Assembly: GCA_003217035.1 (NCBI GenBank)
Contig: QCHV01000010.1
Location: 1 to 63,083, forward strand
DNA length: 63,083 nucleotides
Reading direction: 5' to 3'
Origin: Prochlorococcus sp. AG-402-G22
GTDB lineage: Bacteria; Cyanobacteriota; Cyanobacteriia; PCC-6307; Cyanobiaceae
In this document: positions 10,365-19,731 of the stretch, in pieces
Layout of the letters: the number at the start of each line of letters is the position of its first letter
How positions within the stretch are numbered: position 1 is the first letter of the stretch
The notes under the pieces: generated by a model
Databases searched by the model: none
Seen by the model: only the letters and a program-made list of their open reading frames with translations
Told to the model about the DNA's origin: nothing
Made by a program: the position numbers and the translations under genes

Positions 10365-12176
10365 ATGCTCAAAACTTATAAAACTCTAAACACCTACGTT
10401 ACCAATGCATTAGACGCTGCTTTCCCCGAGGAAAGTGCAAATGCAAAACAACATGGTCAAGTAATTGACCCTCAATTAGGAAGAGCCACAAAGGCAGAGT
10501 TTGGTGACTTTCAAATTAATGGTGTCTTTGCATTAGCAAAAATTTTCAAACAATCACCTCGAGCGATCGCAATGGCAATTAGCAAACAACTACAAGTAAA
10601 CGATGACTTCAACAATATTTGTCTTAAACCAGAAATTGCAGGCCCAGGCTTTATTAACCTAACAATTAAAGAAAATTATCTTAAAAGCGAAATAGCAGCA
10701 CAACTAAACGACAACCGTCTTGGAGTTCCTATTGTTCAACCACAAAATCCAAAAGAAACCTTAAAGCCCATAGTAGTTGATTTCTCGAGTCCCAATATTG
10801 CTAAAGAAATGCATGTAGGTCATCTACGTTCAACAATTATTGGAGACTCTATAGCTCGCATTTTGGAGTTTCGTGGATATCCAGTGCTACGTCTTAACCA
10901 TGTGGGGGATTGGGGAACTCAATTTGGGATGTTAATTACGTATCTCAAGCTTGTTGCACCACACGCTCTAACAACTGCAAATGCAATAGATCTTGGCGAT
11001 CTGGTCGCCTTTTATAGAAAAGCAAAAGAACGTTTTGATAATGATAAAGAGTTTCAATCTTCTTCTCGTAATGAAGTAGTCAAGTTGCAAGCAGGTGATC
11101 AAGAAAGTCTTAAAGCATGGAAATTACTATGCGATCAATCCCGAAAAGAATTCCAGAAAATTTATGATCGGCTAGCAGTTAAGCTAACAGAAAGGGGGGA
11201 GTCATTTTATAATCAATACCTTAAAGATGTAGTCGATGACCTAAATAGTGCAGGTTTATTAACCACCGATAATGGTGCAAAATGTGTTTTCTTAGAGGGT
11301 ATTATAGGCAAAGGTGGGCAATCACACCCCGTCATCATCCAAAAAACAGATGGTGGTTTTAACTATTCAACAACCGATTTAGCTGCAATCCGCTATAGAT
11401 TATCAGCTGCACCAATAGGTGATGGGGCGCATCGTTTAATCTATGTCACTGATGCTGGACAAGCAAATCATTTCTCTGGGGTTTTTCAAGTTGCTAAGCG
11501 CGCAAAATGGATCCCTAAAGGCTGTCGCATAGAGCATGTACCTTTTGGTTTAGTTCAAGGTGACGATGGGAAAAAGTTAAAAACACGATCTGGAGCCACT
11601 GTACGTCTTAAAGATCTTTTAGACGAAGCAATAGATAGAGCAAGGCATGATCTAGAACAACGTCTTCGTGAAGAAGGACGTAAGGAAGATGGGCATTTCA
11701 TTGAAAAAGTTGCAACTACTATCGGCATAGCCGCAGTAAAATATGCTGATCTAAGCCAAAATAGAACTACAAATTATCAATTTAGTTTTAATAGAATGCT
11801 TGCCTTACAAGGGAATACTGCCCCATATTTGTTATATGCATTAGTTCGAATCGCAGGGATCAATAGAAAAGGCGTTCAATACAATCCCTCTGTGATGGAA
11901 CTTGATTTCAAAGAACCACAAGAGTGGAATTTAATAAGAGAGCTATTGAAATTTGATGAGGTGATTCTTGAGGTTGAAGAGGAATTACTTCCGAATCGAC
12001 TTTGCAACTATTTATTTGAACTAAGTCAAGTTTTCAATCGTTTCTATGATCAAATTCCTATTTTAAATACCACTGAGCCAATAAGAACTTCTCGTCTAAG
12101 TCTATGTCGAATCACTTCTGAGACTCTCAAAGTGGGACTAAACCTTCTAGGCATCTCAACTTTGGAGCGCATGTAA
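10365..12176 (+). CDS. argS: arginyl-tRNA synthetase
   Basis: Class I aminoacyl-tRNA synthetase (603 aa) charging tRNA-Arg. It has the ArgS-specific N-terminal domain (about residues 1-110), the HIGH-type motif HVGH in [16 protein letters not shown] near 150, the [17 protein letters not shown] block near 330, a KLKTRSG stretch replacing KMSKS, and the C-terminal DALR anticodon-binding domain. The length is typical. It lies between nadC and an aminotransferase gene and shares a TAATG overlap with the latter. Confidence 0.97.
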   Translation: MLKTYKTLNTYVTNALDAAFPEESANAKQHGQVIDPQLGRATKAEFGDFQINGVFALAKIFKQSPRAIAMAISKQLQVNDDFNNICLKPEIAGPGFINLTIKENYLKSEIAAQLNDNRLGVPIVQPQNPKETLKPIVVDFSSPNIAKEMHVGHLRSTIIGDSIARILEFRGYPVLRLNHVGDWGTQFGMLITYLKLVAPHALTTANAIDLGDLVAFYRKAKERFDNDKEFQSSSRNEVVKLQAGDQESLKAWKLLCDQSRKEFQKIYDRLAVKLTERGESFYNQYLKDVVDDLNSAGLLTTDNGAKCVFLEGIIGKGGQSHPVIIQKTDGGFNYSTTDLAAIRYRLSAAPIGDGAHRLIYVTDAGQANHFSGVFQVAKRAKWIPKGCRIEHVPFGLVQGDDGKKLKTRSGATVRLKDLLDEAIDRARHDLEQRLREEGRKEDGHFIEKVATTIGIAAVKYADLSQNRTTNYQFSFNRMLALQGNTAPYLLYALVRIAGINRKGVQYNPSVMELDFKEPQEWNLIRELLKFDEVILEVEEELLPNRLCNYLFELSQVFNRFYDQIPILNTTEPIRTSRLSLCRITSETLKVGLNLLGISTLERM

Positions 12177-13294
12177 TGAAATCCCGCCAATCATTCTCAG
12201 ACTCTCATTCGCCTAAACCTCGTCCTGAAATAGAGAGAATGCTTCCCTACTCTGCTCCTTTAGAAGGTCGTAGAGATTTACTTAGACTGGACTTCAATGA
12301 AAATACAATAGGTCCAAGCCCTAAAGTCCTTCATGCAATTCGCAACATCAGCTCTAGTCAAATATCTATTTATCCTGAATATAATGGTTTAAAAGAAGCT
12401 ATTGTAAATAATCTGAACTCTTCCAAATTAGCCAATCCAATTAACTCGACTCATATTGGATTATTTAATGGGGTAGATGCTGCAATTCATGCGATATTTC
12501 ATGCGTATGGTGATCGTCAAACGAAATTAGTTACAACCATTCCGACTTTTGGTTACTATCACCCTTGTGCCTCAATGCAAGGGATGGATATCATTCAAAT
12601 TGCTTATGAGGGTGAAAATTTTAAATTCCCTTTTAATAGGATTTACGAATCACTTGTTGAGCACAAGCCCAAGCTTCTTGTCATCTGTAATCCAAATAAT
12701 CCTACAGGTACAAAGTTATCAGCACTAAAAATTATTGATTTAGCAAAAGCCTCTCCTGAGACTCTAGTCGTTATTGACGAACTTTATGAGGCGTTCTTAG
12801 GAGACAGTGTACTTCCTACTATGGACTTAGAAGCTACACCCAACCTTGTAATACTAAGGTCTCTTTCCAAAACTGCCGGATTAGCAGGGTTACGCTTTGG
12901 CTTTGCTATTGGTCATGCCGAAATAATAAATCGAATTTGTCGCGTAACAGGACCTTATGACATTAACAGTTTTGCTGTAACAGCAGCTTTTGCAGCTCTT
13001 TCAGACCAGCAATACATTAATGACTATGTCAAAGAAGTTTTAAAAGCCCGCGAATGGATAAAAAAAAGACTGGTGAACAATAATGTTCGACATCACATGG
13101 AAAGTGGGAATTACTTTTTGCTATGGCCTCAATCAAAACCTGAAGATGTGGAACAATCTCTAAAGGCCCAAAACATACTAATCAGAAATATGAATGGTAA
13201 AAAACTTTTAAACGGTGCACTGCGAGTAAGTATTGGTATACCTTCACAAATGAAACGATTTTGGGAAGGGTATTTAAAAAGCAAAGGTACTTAA
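12176..13294 (+). CDS. PLP-dependent aminotransferase, HisC-like
   Basis: Fold-type I, class I/II PLP aminotransferase (372 aa) closest in pattern to histidinol-phosphate aminotransferases. It has the CNPNNPTGT motif, VIDELYEAF with the PLP-ring Asp, SLSKTAGLAGLRFG with the Schiff-base lysine near 232, and a C-terminal RVSIGIP with the substrate-carboxylate Arg. Histidinol phosphate is a reasonable substrate, but other members of this branch act on aromatic amino acids or threonine phosphate. I therefore give no symbol. Its stop codon shares TTAA with the stop of the convergent gene. Confidence 0.8.
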   Translation: MKSRQSFSDSHSPKPRPEIERMLPYSAPLEGRRDLLRLDFNENTIGPSPKVLHAIRNISSSQISIYPEYNGLKEAIVNNLNSSKLANPINSTHIGLFNGVDAAIHAIFHAYGDRQTKLVTTIPTFGYYHPCASMQGMDIIQIAYEGENFKFPFNRIYESLVEHKPKLLVICNPNNPTGTKLSALKIIDLAKASPETLVVIDELYEAFLGDSVLPTMDLEATPNLVILRSLSKTAGLAGLRFGFAIGHAEIINRICRVTGPYDINSFAVTAAFAALSDQQYINDYVKEVLKAREWIKKRLVNNNVRHHMESGNYFLLWPQSKPEDVEQSLKAQNILIRNMNGKKLLNGALRVSIGIPSQMKRFWEGYLKSKGT

Positions 13295-14025
13295 CGCATC
13301 AAGTGAATTCTGAGTTCATTTGGCACCTTTCTTACCGTAAAAGTTTTACCTACATCTTTTACTTCCACTCCTTCCATGGCATTTAAAAAAGGAGTGATAG
13401 TTGTTTGATCACAACTGCTTGATTTACTTCCCCTCACATATTGAACAGGGATAACAATCTTAGGCTCCAAATATTTGACAACTGCTGCGGCTTCTTCACC
13501 CGTATAAACCTTGGATCCTCCGCCAACTGCTATTACCAAAACATCTGGTTGACCAAAGAGCAATTTATCCTGAAACCTAGGTGGGGTTGCACTACCCCCA
13601 AGATGGACAAAGTTAATTCCTCCTTGAATCCATTGCCATGCTGTTGTTAAACCATACCTTCGCCCACCTACTCGATCATGAGGAGCAGAAAAACCTTCAA
13701 AAGTTAATTTCCCAATCTGATAAGAACCTGGTTGAACCATAAAAATGCCTTTCAGATTTCTATTGCCTTCATCAGGCAATTCTGAACTTGCAAGAATTAC
13801 ATCCGCTTGAACATCAGGTTCTCTCAATCCTTCAGCACAACCAACAGCTTTGAAAGGGTTTAGCAAAATGGAATGGCCACCACCCTTCACTAATAATGAA
13901 CCATGACCAAAGCTTGTAATTTGAACGCTTTGAGCATTAACTGGCAAAATCGAAGAAACAGCTAAAAAAGTTCCTAAGAAAATCTTTTGCAATCTAAATT
14001 TGAGGAAGAAGTGATTAAAGATCAT
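13291..14025 (-). CDS. exported beta-lactamase-fold protein lacking metal ligands
   Basis: A 244-aa protein with an N-terminal hydrophobic signal segment (about residues 11-28) and a possible cleavage after Ala31 (PVNA-QS), so probably periplasmic or lumenal. The rest follows the UlaG-like metallo-beta-lactamase fold: HGSLLVKGG, LLNPF, a SAPHD strand, HLGG, a PDVLVIAVGGG segment and IVIPVQYV. The HxHxDH motif is replaced by ASSELPDEGN, the GDT aspartate by GGS and the final His by Gln. It is probably not a normal zinc hydrolase. Its start overlaps the end of trpG by 11 bases. Confidence 0.75.
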   Translation of the reverse strand: MIFNHFFLKFRLQKIFLGTFLAVSSILPVNAQSVQITSFGHGSLLVKGGGHSILLNPFKAVGCAEGLREPDVQADVILASSELPDEGNRNLKGIFMVQPGSYQIGKLTFEGFSAPHDRVGGRRYGLTTAWQWIQGGINFVHLGGSATPPRFQDKLLFGQPDVLVIAVGGGSKVYTGEEAAAVVKYLEPKIVIPVQYVRGSKSSSCDQTTITPFLNAMEGVEVKDVGKTFTVRKVPNELRIHLMR

Positions 14026-14626
14026 GATTTTTTCTAGATTCTGCCAAGGTTAAAAAATTACTTAACAATAATTTCCCGTCCTCAGTAAGAACACTTTCAG
14101 GATGAAACTGAACTCCCTGAAGATAAGGGTAGTCTTTATGAGCCAGTCCCATGATTGTGCCATCTTCAAGCCAGGCTGTAATTTCTAAACAATCTGGAAG
14201 AGTTCCTCTCTGGGCAATCAAGCTATGATATCTGGTTGCAACAAAAGGATTAGGTAGATCTTGAAAAACCCCTTCTCCATGATGAAACACTTGAGATGTT
14301 TTCCCATGCATAAGCTCATCAGCTTGAACTATTTTAGCTCCGAAGACCTGAGCAATTGCTTGGTGACCTAAGCAAACACCAAGAATGGGTATTTTCGGAG
14401 AGAGTTCTTTTAAAATATCTAAGCAAACCCCTGATTGGTTAGGGTCCCCTGGTCCAGGAGATAAGAGAATAGCTTCCGGATTAGAAGACTTAACTTCTGA
14501 AATAAGCAAAGCATCATTGCGCTCAACCCGAATCTCCTTAGCCAAAGGGTGCTTTACTGCCAACTCTCCAAAATACTGAACAAGGTTGAAAGTGAAGCTG
14601 TCGTAATTGTCAATAACTAAAAGCAT
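14015..14626 (-). CDS. trpG: anthranilate/aminodeoxychorismate synthase glutamine amidotransferase subunit
   Basis: Class I glutamine amidotransferase (203 aa) supplying ammonia to anthranilate synthase (tryptophan) and possibly to aminodeoxychorismate synthase (folate). It has DNYDSFTFNLVQYFGEL at the N-terminus, the oxyanion-loop LSPGPGDP, the nucleophile in GVCLGHQ at Cys85, and QGVQFHPES with the catalytic His and Glu. No large-subunit gene (trpE or pabB) is in the window. The isochorismate synthase nearby does not need an amidotransferase. It is followed by an 11-base overlap with the next leftward gene. Confidence 0.93.
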   Translation of the reverse strand: MLLVIDNYDSFTFNLVQYFGELAVKHPLAKEIRVERNDALLISEVKSSNPEAILLSPGPGDPNQSGVCLDILKELSPKIPILGVCLGHQAIAQVFGAKIVQADELMHGKTSQVFHHGEGVFQDLPNPFVATRYHSLIAQRGTLPDCLEITAWLEDGTIMGLAHKDYPYLQGVQFHPESVLTEDGKLLLSNFLTLAESRKNHDL

Positions 14627-14637
14627 TTAAGAGGTAC

Positions 14638-15099
14638 TCAGAAGCCAAATCTAACTAAACTTGGTGGAAGAAGTAAGAGAATAGCGATGATTAATGAACT
14701 AAAAGAAGCAACTAAAACAGCTGCTGCAGAGCAATCCTTTGCTATACGAGCAAGCGGGTGAAAATTTCTTCCAATAGAAAGATCTACAACTGCTTCAATA
14801 GAGGTGTTTATCAACTCCAAAACTAATACGGCGGCAATAGTAAGAACAAGGATTGCAAGATTGTACAAAGGTAATTTCAACCAGATACCCATTGCGCTGA
14901 CAGCACAACCAATAAGAACATGAATCCGGAAATTACGCTGACTCAAAAATGCATAAGAAATCCCTTGAACTGCATATCTAAAACTAGAAGACAAATTTTT
15001 GGCTATTAACCATGAATCTCTTCTAGAAGTAACGTTCGCATGACTAGGAATGTCTGCGATCTTGCCAGAAATAGGCTGATTTTTCTTGCCTGAATTCAT
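14638..15099 (-). CDS. dgkA: diacylglycerol kinase family membrane protein
   Basis: Small integral membrane lipid kinase of the DgkA/UndK family (153 aa from this ATG). It phosphorylates diacylglycerol or undecaprenol. The core begins with SFRYAVQGISYAF, has RNFRIHVLIG, then the family signature LELINTSIEAVVDL in the second membrane span, followed by a third hydrophobic segment (AVLVASFSSLIIAILLLLPP). The N-terminal tail of about 40 residues is longer than in minimal DgkA. An in-frame TTG at 15123 would overlap ybeY by eight bases. Which lipid it uses cannot be told from sequence. Confidence 0.87.
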   Translation of the reverse strand: MNSGKKNQPISGKIADIPSHANVTSRRDSWLIAKNLSSSFRYAVQGISYAFLSQRNFRIHVLIGCAVSAMGIWLKLPLYNLAILVLTIAAVLVLELINTSIEAVVDLSIGRNFHPLARIAKDCSAAAVLVASFSSLIIAILLLLPPSLVRFGF

Positions 15100-15115
15100 T
15101 AATAATCTATGCTTC

Positions 15116-15667
15116 TTAATCAATGCGAAATAGTTCGCAATTGATCTTGAGAAGCTTATCCTGAAAATTCAACATTTCATCTAGTCTAGTGTCATTTGGG
15201 TGATCCCAACCCAATAAATGCAGCAAACCATGGCTGGCCAACCAACATAATTCCTTAGTTAATGAATGTTTATTCTCTTTTGCTTGTTTAATAGCAGTTG
15301 GGACTGAAACAATAATGTCGCCTAACTCTGCAGAATTGACATCAACAGGGAACAAAGTATCTTGGTCTATTGCGGGAAAAGAAAGCACATCTGTCGGTAA
15401 AGCCTTCTGCCTCCATTCGTGATTAATTTTAACCATAGTTTCATCATCAACCAAGTGCAGTCCAATACTTAAATGATGAAAACTAATAATACTTTTTGGC
15501 AAGTAAGATCTATCATTTTTAAGTATAAATAAAAGCCAACATTTAAACTTTTCATGCCAAGATTGTGAATTATTCAAAAGAATATTTTCCACATTGATGC
15601 TTTGAGTAAAAGGGTGAAAAGCAAGGTCTAGATCTATAAATAATGGTTTTTCATTATTTATTGTCAT
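15116..15667 (-). CDS. ybeY: endoribonuclease YbeY
   Basis: YbeY (183 aa from the ATG) is a zinc endoribonuclease needed for 16S rRNA 3'-end maturation and ribosome quality control. The hallmark zinc motif HGLLHLLGWDH is near the C-terminus, preceded by the core WRQKALPTDVLSFP and LGDIIVS. The N-terminal 45 residues are less conserved. I chose the ATG at 15667. A TTG four codons earlier would give a four-base overlap with the upstream small gene. It lies between dgkA and the small membrane gene, a group likely to be co-transcribed. Confidence 0.93.
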   Translation of the reverse strand: MTINNEKPLFIDLDLAFHPFTQSINVENILLNNSQSWHEKFKCWLLFILKNDRSYLPKSIISFHHLSIGLHLVDDETMVKINHEWRQKALPTDVLSFPAIDQDTLFPVDVNSAELGDIIVSVPTAIKQAKENKHSLTKELCWLASHGLLHLLGWDHPNDTRLDEMLNFQDKLLKINCELFRID

Positions 15668-15675
15668 ATCAGTTA

Positions 15676-15867
15676 TCAATGTGGAATAGTTGGCTTTCCA
15701 ATAAACGCAATTATCAAAATAAATGCTATAAACCCTATAGCTGTTAGGCCAAAGTGAAAAAGGCTCTGATTACCTTTTTTAACCATATTCCTCATTGCTA
15801 ATTTAACAAAGCTTGGAGATGGAATCCTCTTTGAAGGAGCTTTAATTGAGCTAAGTTCTTTGTTCAT
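15676..15867 (-). CDS. small single-span membrane protein, DUF3285-like
   Basis: A 63-aa protein with a basic N-terminal half (several Lys/Arg, PSPSFVKLAMRNMVKKG) and one clear hydrophobic span near residues 40-58, ending in GKPTIPH. It resembles the cyanobacterial DUF3285 family, function unknown. That assignment is from memory of the family pattern and is moderately secure. It sits six bases after the prfB stop and eight before ybeY, so it is probably co-transcribed with these translation-related genes. Confidence 0.7.
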   Translation of the reverse strand: MNKELSSIKAPSKRIPSPSFVKLAMRNMVKKGNQSLFHFGLTAIGFIAFILIIAFIGKPTIPH

Positions 15868-15873
15868 AGTTAA

Positions 15874-17008
15874 TTAATCCTCATTACCTTGATTATCTAC
15901 TCCTTGCATTAAAAGAGCTTGGATAAAGGGATCTAAGTCCCCATTCATCACTCCTTCTATGTCGGTTGATTCTTTTGCTGTCCGCAAGTCTTTTACCATT
16001 TGATAAGGGTGAAAAACATAATTTCTAATTTGATTACCCCAAGCAGCTTCGACAATATCTCCTCTAATATCTGCGATCTGAGAAGCACGTTGTTCTTGAG
16101 CAATAATCATCAACTTAGCCTTAAGCAATGCCATTGCCTTCTCTTTATTTTGCAACTGAGAACGTTCTTGAGTACAACGAACTGCCAAGCCAGTCGGAAG
16201 ATGAACAATACGGACTGCTGTTTCAACTTTGTTAACGTTTTGACCACCTGCTCCACCTGAACGACTTGTAGTAACCTCTAAATCTTTCTCAGGAATATCT
16301 AATTCAACTTCTTCTTCAAGCTTGGGCATTACTTCTACTCCTGCAAAACTAGTTTGGCGTTTACCATTTGCATTAAATGGAGAAATTCTTACAAGACGGT
16401 GAGTACCTTTTTCATTTTGTAAATAGCCGTAAGCATACCTCCCTGCAATTTCAAGTGTGACGCTTTTAATGCCAGCCTCTTCTCCTTCAGAGAGTTCATC
16501 TATAGATACCTTCATCCCATGAGCTTCTGCCCAACGTGTATACATCCTTAAAAGCATTTGAGCCCAATCTTGAGCATCAGTTCCACCAGCTCCAGCATTA
16601 ATTGACAAAACAGCTCCTTCAATATCGTAAGGGCCACTCAATAGCCGTTCTAATTCCCAAAGATCAAGATCTGCCTTGAGCCTCTCTAATCCCAATATTG
16701 CATCTTGAAAAATTTCATCATCTGCCTCTACTTCAAAAAGCTCCAAAGAAACTTCTGCATCTTCAATAATTCCATTCCAATCAAGTAATTTTGATAATTG
16801 AACCTTAACTTCATCCAACCTACCCATTTCCTTCCTGGCTTTATTCGGATCATTCCAAAAGTCAGGTTGAGAAGCAATTTGCTCTAGATCCTTCTTCTGA
16901 GCAGTTAAGGCTGGAACGTCAAAGGCAGTCCTGAGCTTTGCTCAGGCGCTTAGTAAGCAGTGAGAGATCTCTCTTAAAATCTGACAAGTCTTGCAATTCT
17001 AAAATCAA
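15874..17008 (-). CDS. prfB: peptide chain release factor 2, with programmed +1 frameshift
   Basis: RF2 releases peptides at UGA and UAA. The main frame (from 16920 leftward, 348 codons) includes the catalytic GGQ in [17 protein letters not shown] and the RF2-type N-terminal domain ([10 protein letters not shown]). Upstream, a TTG-started frame of 29 codons (17008-16922) ends at an in-frame TGA at 16921-16919 within CTTTGAC, the classic RF2 autoregulatory slip site. A +1 shift at CTT joins the two into about 377 aa, normal for RF2. An AGGA sits four bases before CTT. The frame is closed by TAG just upstream of the TTG. Confidence 0.93.
16918..16924 (-). promoter_or_regulatory. prfB +1 recoding site CTTTGAC
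   Basis: On the minus strand CTT TGA C places a UGA stop in the upstream prfB frame, with Asp (GAC) as the first codon after a +1 slip. RF2 shortage slows termination at UGA and favours the slip, so the protein controls its own synthesis. The Shine-Dalgarno-like stimulator seen in E. coli is reduced here to AGGA with a four-base spacer. Confidence 0.9.
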
Positions 17009-17074
17009 TGCATACTAAAGAGAATATAAGCAAAGGGATTGCTCATGGGATGATCGTAAAAGAATCATAATTCC

Positions 17075-17338
17075 ATGGCAAAAGTTGAAATTTACACTTG
17101 GCAATATTGTCCTTTTTGCATTCGTGCAAAAAATCTCCTTAAAGAGAAGGGAATTGATTACAAAGAGTACTCAATTGATGGTGACCCAGACGGTCGTATA
17201 CAAATGACTAAAAGAGCTGAAGGCCGCACTACAGTTCCTCAAATATTCATTAATGACAAGGGTATTGGAGGTTGCGATGAGCTTTACGAGCTTGAAAAAC
17301 AAAACCAACTTGATTCTCTTCTAGATCAAATGAACTAA
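17075..17338 (+). CDS. grxC: glutaredoxin 3 family
   Basis: A dithiol glutaredoxin of 87 aa, reducing protein disulfides and mixed disulfides with glutathione. The active site CPFC is at residues 12-15, followed by the cis-proline TVP motif near 55 and the glutathione-binding GGCDEL near 68. It sits five bases before gshB, so the glutathione-using enzyme and the glutathione-making enzyme share a transcript. It is divergent from prfB. Confidence 0.95.
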   Translation: MAKVEIYTWQYCPFCIRAKNLLKEKGIDYKEYSIDGDPDGRIQMTKRAEGRTTVPQIFINDKGIGGCDELYELEKQNQLDSLLDQMN

Positions 17339-17343
17339 AAGCA

Positions 17344-18273
17344 ATGAAACAACTTTTTGTACTTGACCCAATCAAGAACATTAATCCAGAAAAAGATTCT
17401 TCAGTCGCCTTAATGGAGGCAGCTCATAAGGCTTTGATAGAAGTTTGGGTCTGCGCCCCTTCTGATCTGCAAGCAAAAGGGAATTCAGCCGGGGTTTTTG
17501 CAAGCCGTGTCTGTCCAAAACCATGGATATCTATTGAGGAGCCATACAACATCGCTCTAAACCAATTTGATTGCATTTGGATGCGAAAAGACCCTCCAGT
17601 AAATGAAGCCTTTTTATATGCAACACATTTGTTAGAAGTTGCTGAGCGAGAAGGAGTGCTAGTGCTAAACAAACCTGCTTCTTTAAGAGCTTGGAATGAA
17701 AAACTTGGCGCACTTCGATTTAGCAACTTAATGGCTCCAACACTTGTTGCTAGCAGAGTGCATCAACTCAAGGATTTTGCAAAAAAGCAAGGTGAAGTTG
17801 TTCTCAAACCATTAGGAGGTAAAGGAGGTCAAGGAGTTATTCGAGTGGCCAATGGAGCTAATGGGCTTGAAGCCTTGCTTGAGTTAGTAACTGCACAAGA
17901 AAGACTCCCCGTAATGATGCAAAAGTTTCTTCCAGACGTCTTAGATGGAGACAAGCGAATCTTATTAGTCGATGGCGAGCCTTTTGGAGCAATCAATCGA
18001 AAACCTAAACCTGGTGATTTTCGTAGCAACCTAGCTTTAGGAGGAAAGGCCGAAGCTACTAAATTATCAATTCGAGAAAAGGAGATTTGCACCGAACTCT
18101 CCCCAGCACTAAAAAATGAGGGTCTCTTTTTCGTAGGGATAGATGTTATAGGAGGGATGTTAAGTGAAATTAATGTTACAAGTCCAACAGGAATTCGAGA
18201 AATAGAAAGCCTAACTGCAATTCCACTCGCTGATCAAGTCATAAGTAAATTATTAGAAAATTTTTCTAGGTAA
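17344..18273 (+). CDS. gshB: glutathione synthetase
   Basis: GshB (309 aa), an ATP-grasp ligase, adds glycine to gamma-glutamylcysteine. The prokaryotic GshB pattern is visible: [19 protein letters not shown] near 80, ATP-grasp strands [17 protein letters not shown] near 153, [20 protein letters not shown] near 198, and the C-terminal [13 protein letters not shown] magnesium and substrate motif. The length is normal. Its last 21 bases overlap the end of the convergent menF gene. Confidence 0.95.
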   Translation: MKQLFVLDPIKNINPEKDSSVALMEAAHKALIEVWVCAPSDLQAKGNSAGVFASRVCPKPWISIEEPYNIALNQFDCIWMRKDPPVNEAFLYATHLLEVAEREGVLVLNKPASLRAWNEKLGALRFSNLMAPTLVASRVHQLKDFAKKQGEVVLKPLGGKGGQGVIRVANGANGLEALLELVTAQERLPVMMQKFLPDVLDGDKRILLVDGEPFGAINRKPKPGDFRSNLALGGKAEATKLSIREKEICTELSPALKNEGLFFVGIDVIGGMLSEINVTSPTGIREIESLTAIPLADQVISKLLENFSR

Positions 18274-19653
18274 TTGAGCTTTAGCTAAAATTTGATCTGC
18301 CATCACCGCAAGCTTTAAGCGAACTTCTTCTAGTTCTCGTTCTACTATTGATCCTCTTACAAGACCAGCTCCCGCCATTAAATTTAAATTTACTCCTTGA
18401 GAATATCCACATCGAATAGCAACTCTAAATTCTGCATTACCAGTTTTATCAATCCATCCTATAGGTGCTGCATAGTTGCGACGATCAAAAGTTTCCAATG
18501 CCCTGAGCCATTTAACAGCTTTATTTCTTGGCAAACCAGCTACAGCAGGTGTTGGATGCAATCCCTCTGCCAAGTGAAGCGGCGAATGCCCCTTAGCTTG
18601 AGCAGTAATAGGTGTATGTAAGTGAAGAAGATTTCCGTGCCTGGCCAAGCGAGGGCTTCTTGAACGACAAGGTTCTAAACCTTGCTGAATAAGCTGGCTA
18701 TTAATTGAAGCCACAACAAGCTCATGCTCTCTTAAATCTTTTTCAGAGCACATCAGATCAAATCCACTATTGATGAGTGCTGTACCGGCTAGAGCATCCG
18801 TACTAATAAACCCTTGCCTCAAACTTAAAAGCCTTTCAGGGGATGCGCCAAAGAACGACTCATCAATAGATCTTTTCCACAAGAATCGACAACTGCCTGG
18901 CTGTTGCCTCCGAAGATTGGCAAGAACTTTTAATGGATCTAATGGTTCAGCCAAAACAATAGACTTGCTTACCGCAAGGACCAATTTTTGCAACTCACCA
19001 GAATCAACTAAATCAATCCCTTTACTGAGAGCCAGTTGATAACTATGTTGCCAATCTTGAGATTTTTTCATCTCAAAATTAGTTTTCACAGAAAAATCAG
19101 TCCCTTGAGTATTCCTTAAAGTCAACTTGTCACGCATCAACCAAATTTGTTCTACAAGATCTCGCACATCTGATTCATTAGCGACAACAGCATTTAACCG
19201 CAACCAACTTTGACCTGACTGACGACTTAATTGCCAACATGGCAAAACTGCCTGGACTGCAGGAATTATTTTTGTGTCAATTTGAATTTCTGCAGTTTGC
19301 TCAAAAAATGTAAAGGCCAAGAGGACTCTTGGCTGGGCATGAACAGGGGCCTCTGGCGTCCCATCTATAAGTCTGCCAAGAGTTTCATCACTAAACCGTT
19401 GTGCTAATTCAAACCTTCTTTGACCTACCAATTCAAAATTTTGACACTTACCAGAAGCTGCAATACAAAGTCCTGGAGATCTATCCCAAAGAAAACTAAA
19501 TTGCTGCTTTTCAGCCAGTAGAGGTAATTTCTTTAAAGGATCTAGATCATAAATAGGCAATGCCAAACTCAAAACAGAGTCATCCACCTTCTTTAAAAGC
19601 CACGCTTTTAAAGAAGCATGCAAAAATTCACTAAAAATCGGTCCACATTGCAT
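18253..19653 (-). CDS. menF: isochorismate synthase
   Basis: Chorismate-binding enzyme (466 aa) of the isochorismate synthase family, first committed step of phylloquinone synthesis. The C-terminal catalytic half contains [57 protein letters not shown] and [14 protein letters not shown], matching MenF/EntC enzymes. The cluster context (divergent from menA-menC-menE) favours the quinone role over salicylate or siderophores. The N-terminal about 200 residues are divergent. The start is the ATG at 19653, two bases from the palindrome CCTAATTAGG. Confidence 0.92.
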   Translation of the reverse strand: MQCGPIFSEFLHASLKAWLLKKVDDSVLSLALPIYDLDPLKKLPLLAEKQQFSFLWDRSPGLCIAASGKCQNFELVGQRRFELAQRFSDETLGRLIDGTPEAPVHAQPRVLLAFTFFEQTAEIQIDTKIIPAVQAVLPCWQLSRQSGQSWLRLNAVVANESDVRDLVEQIWLMRDKLTLRNTQGTDFSVKTNFEMKKSQDWQHSYQLALSKGIDLVDSGELQKLVLAVSKSIVLAEPLDPLKVLANLRRQQPGSCRFLWKRSIDESFFGASPERLLSLRQGFISTDALAGTALINSGFDLMCSEKDLREHELVVASINSQLIQQGLEPCRSRSPRLARHGNLLHLHTPITAQAKGHSPLHLAEGLHPTPAVAGLPRNKAVKWLRALETFDRRNYAAPIGWIDKTGNAEFRVAIRCGYSQGVNLNLMAGAGLVRGSIVERELEEVRLKLAVMADQILAKAQLPRKIF

Positions 19654-19731
19654 ACCTAATTAGGCACTGATCAAACAGACTGATTTAATGCATATACCTC
19701 ATTCAGATTAAAGGGAGGCAATCCAAAACCA

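Noticed and set aside
16828-16925. Apparent N-terminal truncation or pseudogene of prfB
   Set aside because: The missing N-terminus is present in the -1 frame and joined by the standard RF2 CTTTGAC recoding site, so the gene is intact.
19655-19664. Palindrome CCTAATTAGG at the menF start as an operator
   Set aside because: Ten-base palindromes are common by chance in AT-rich DNA. Position alone is not enough to list it as a feature.
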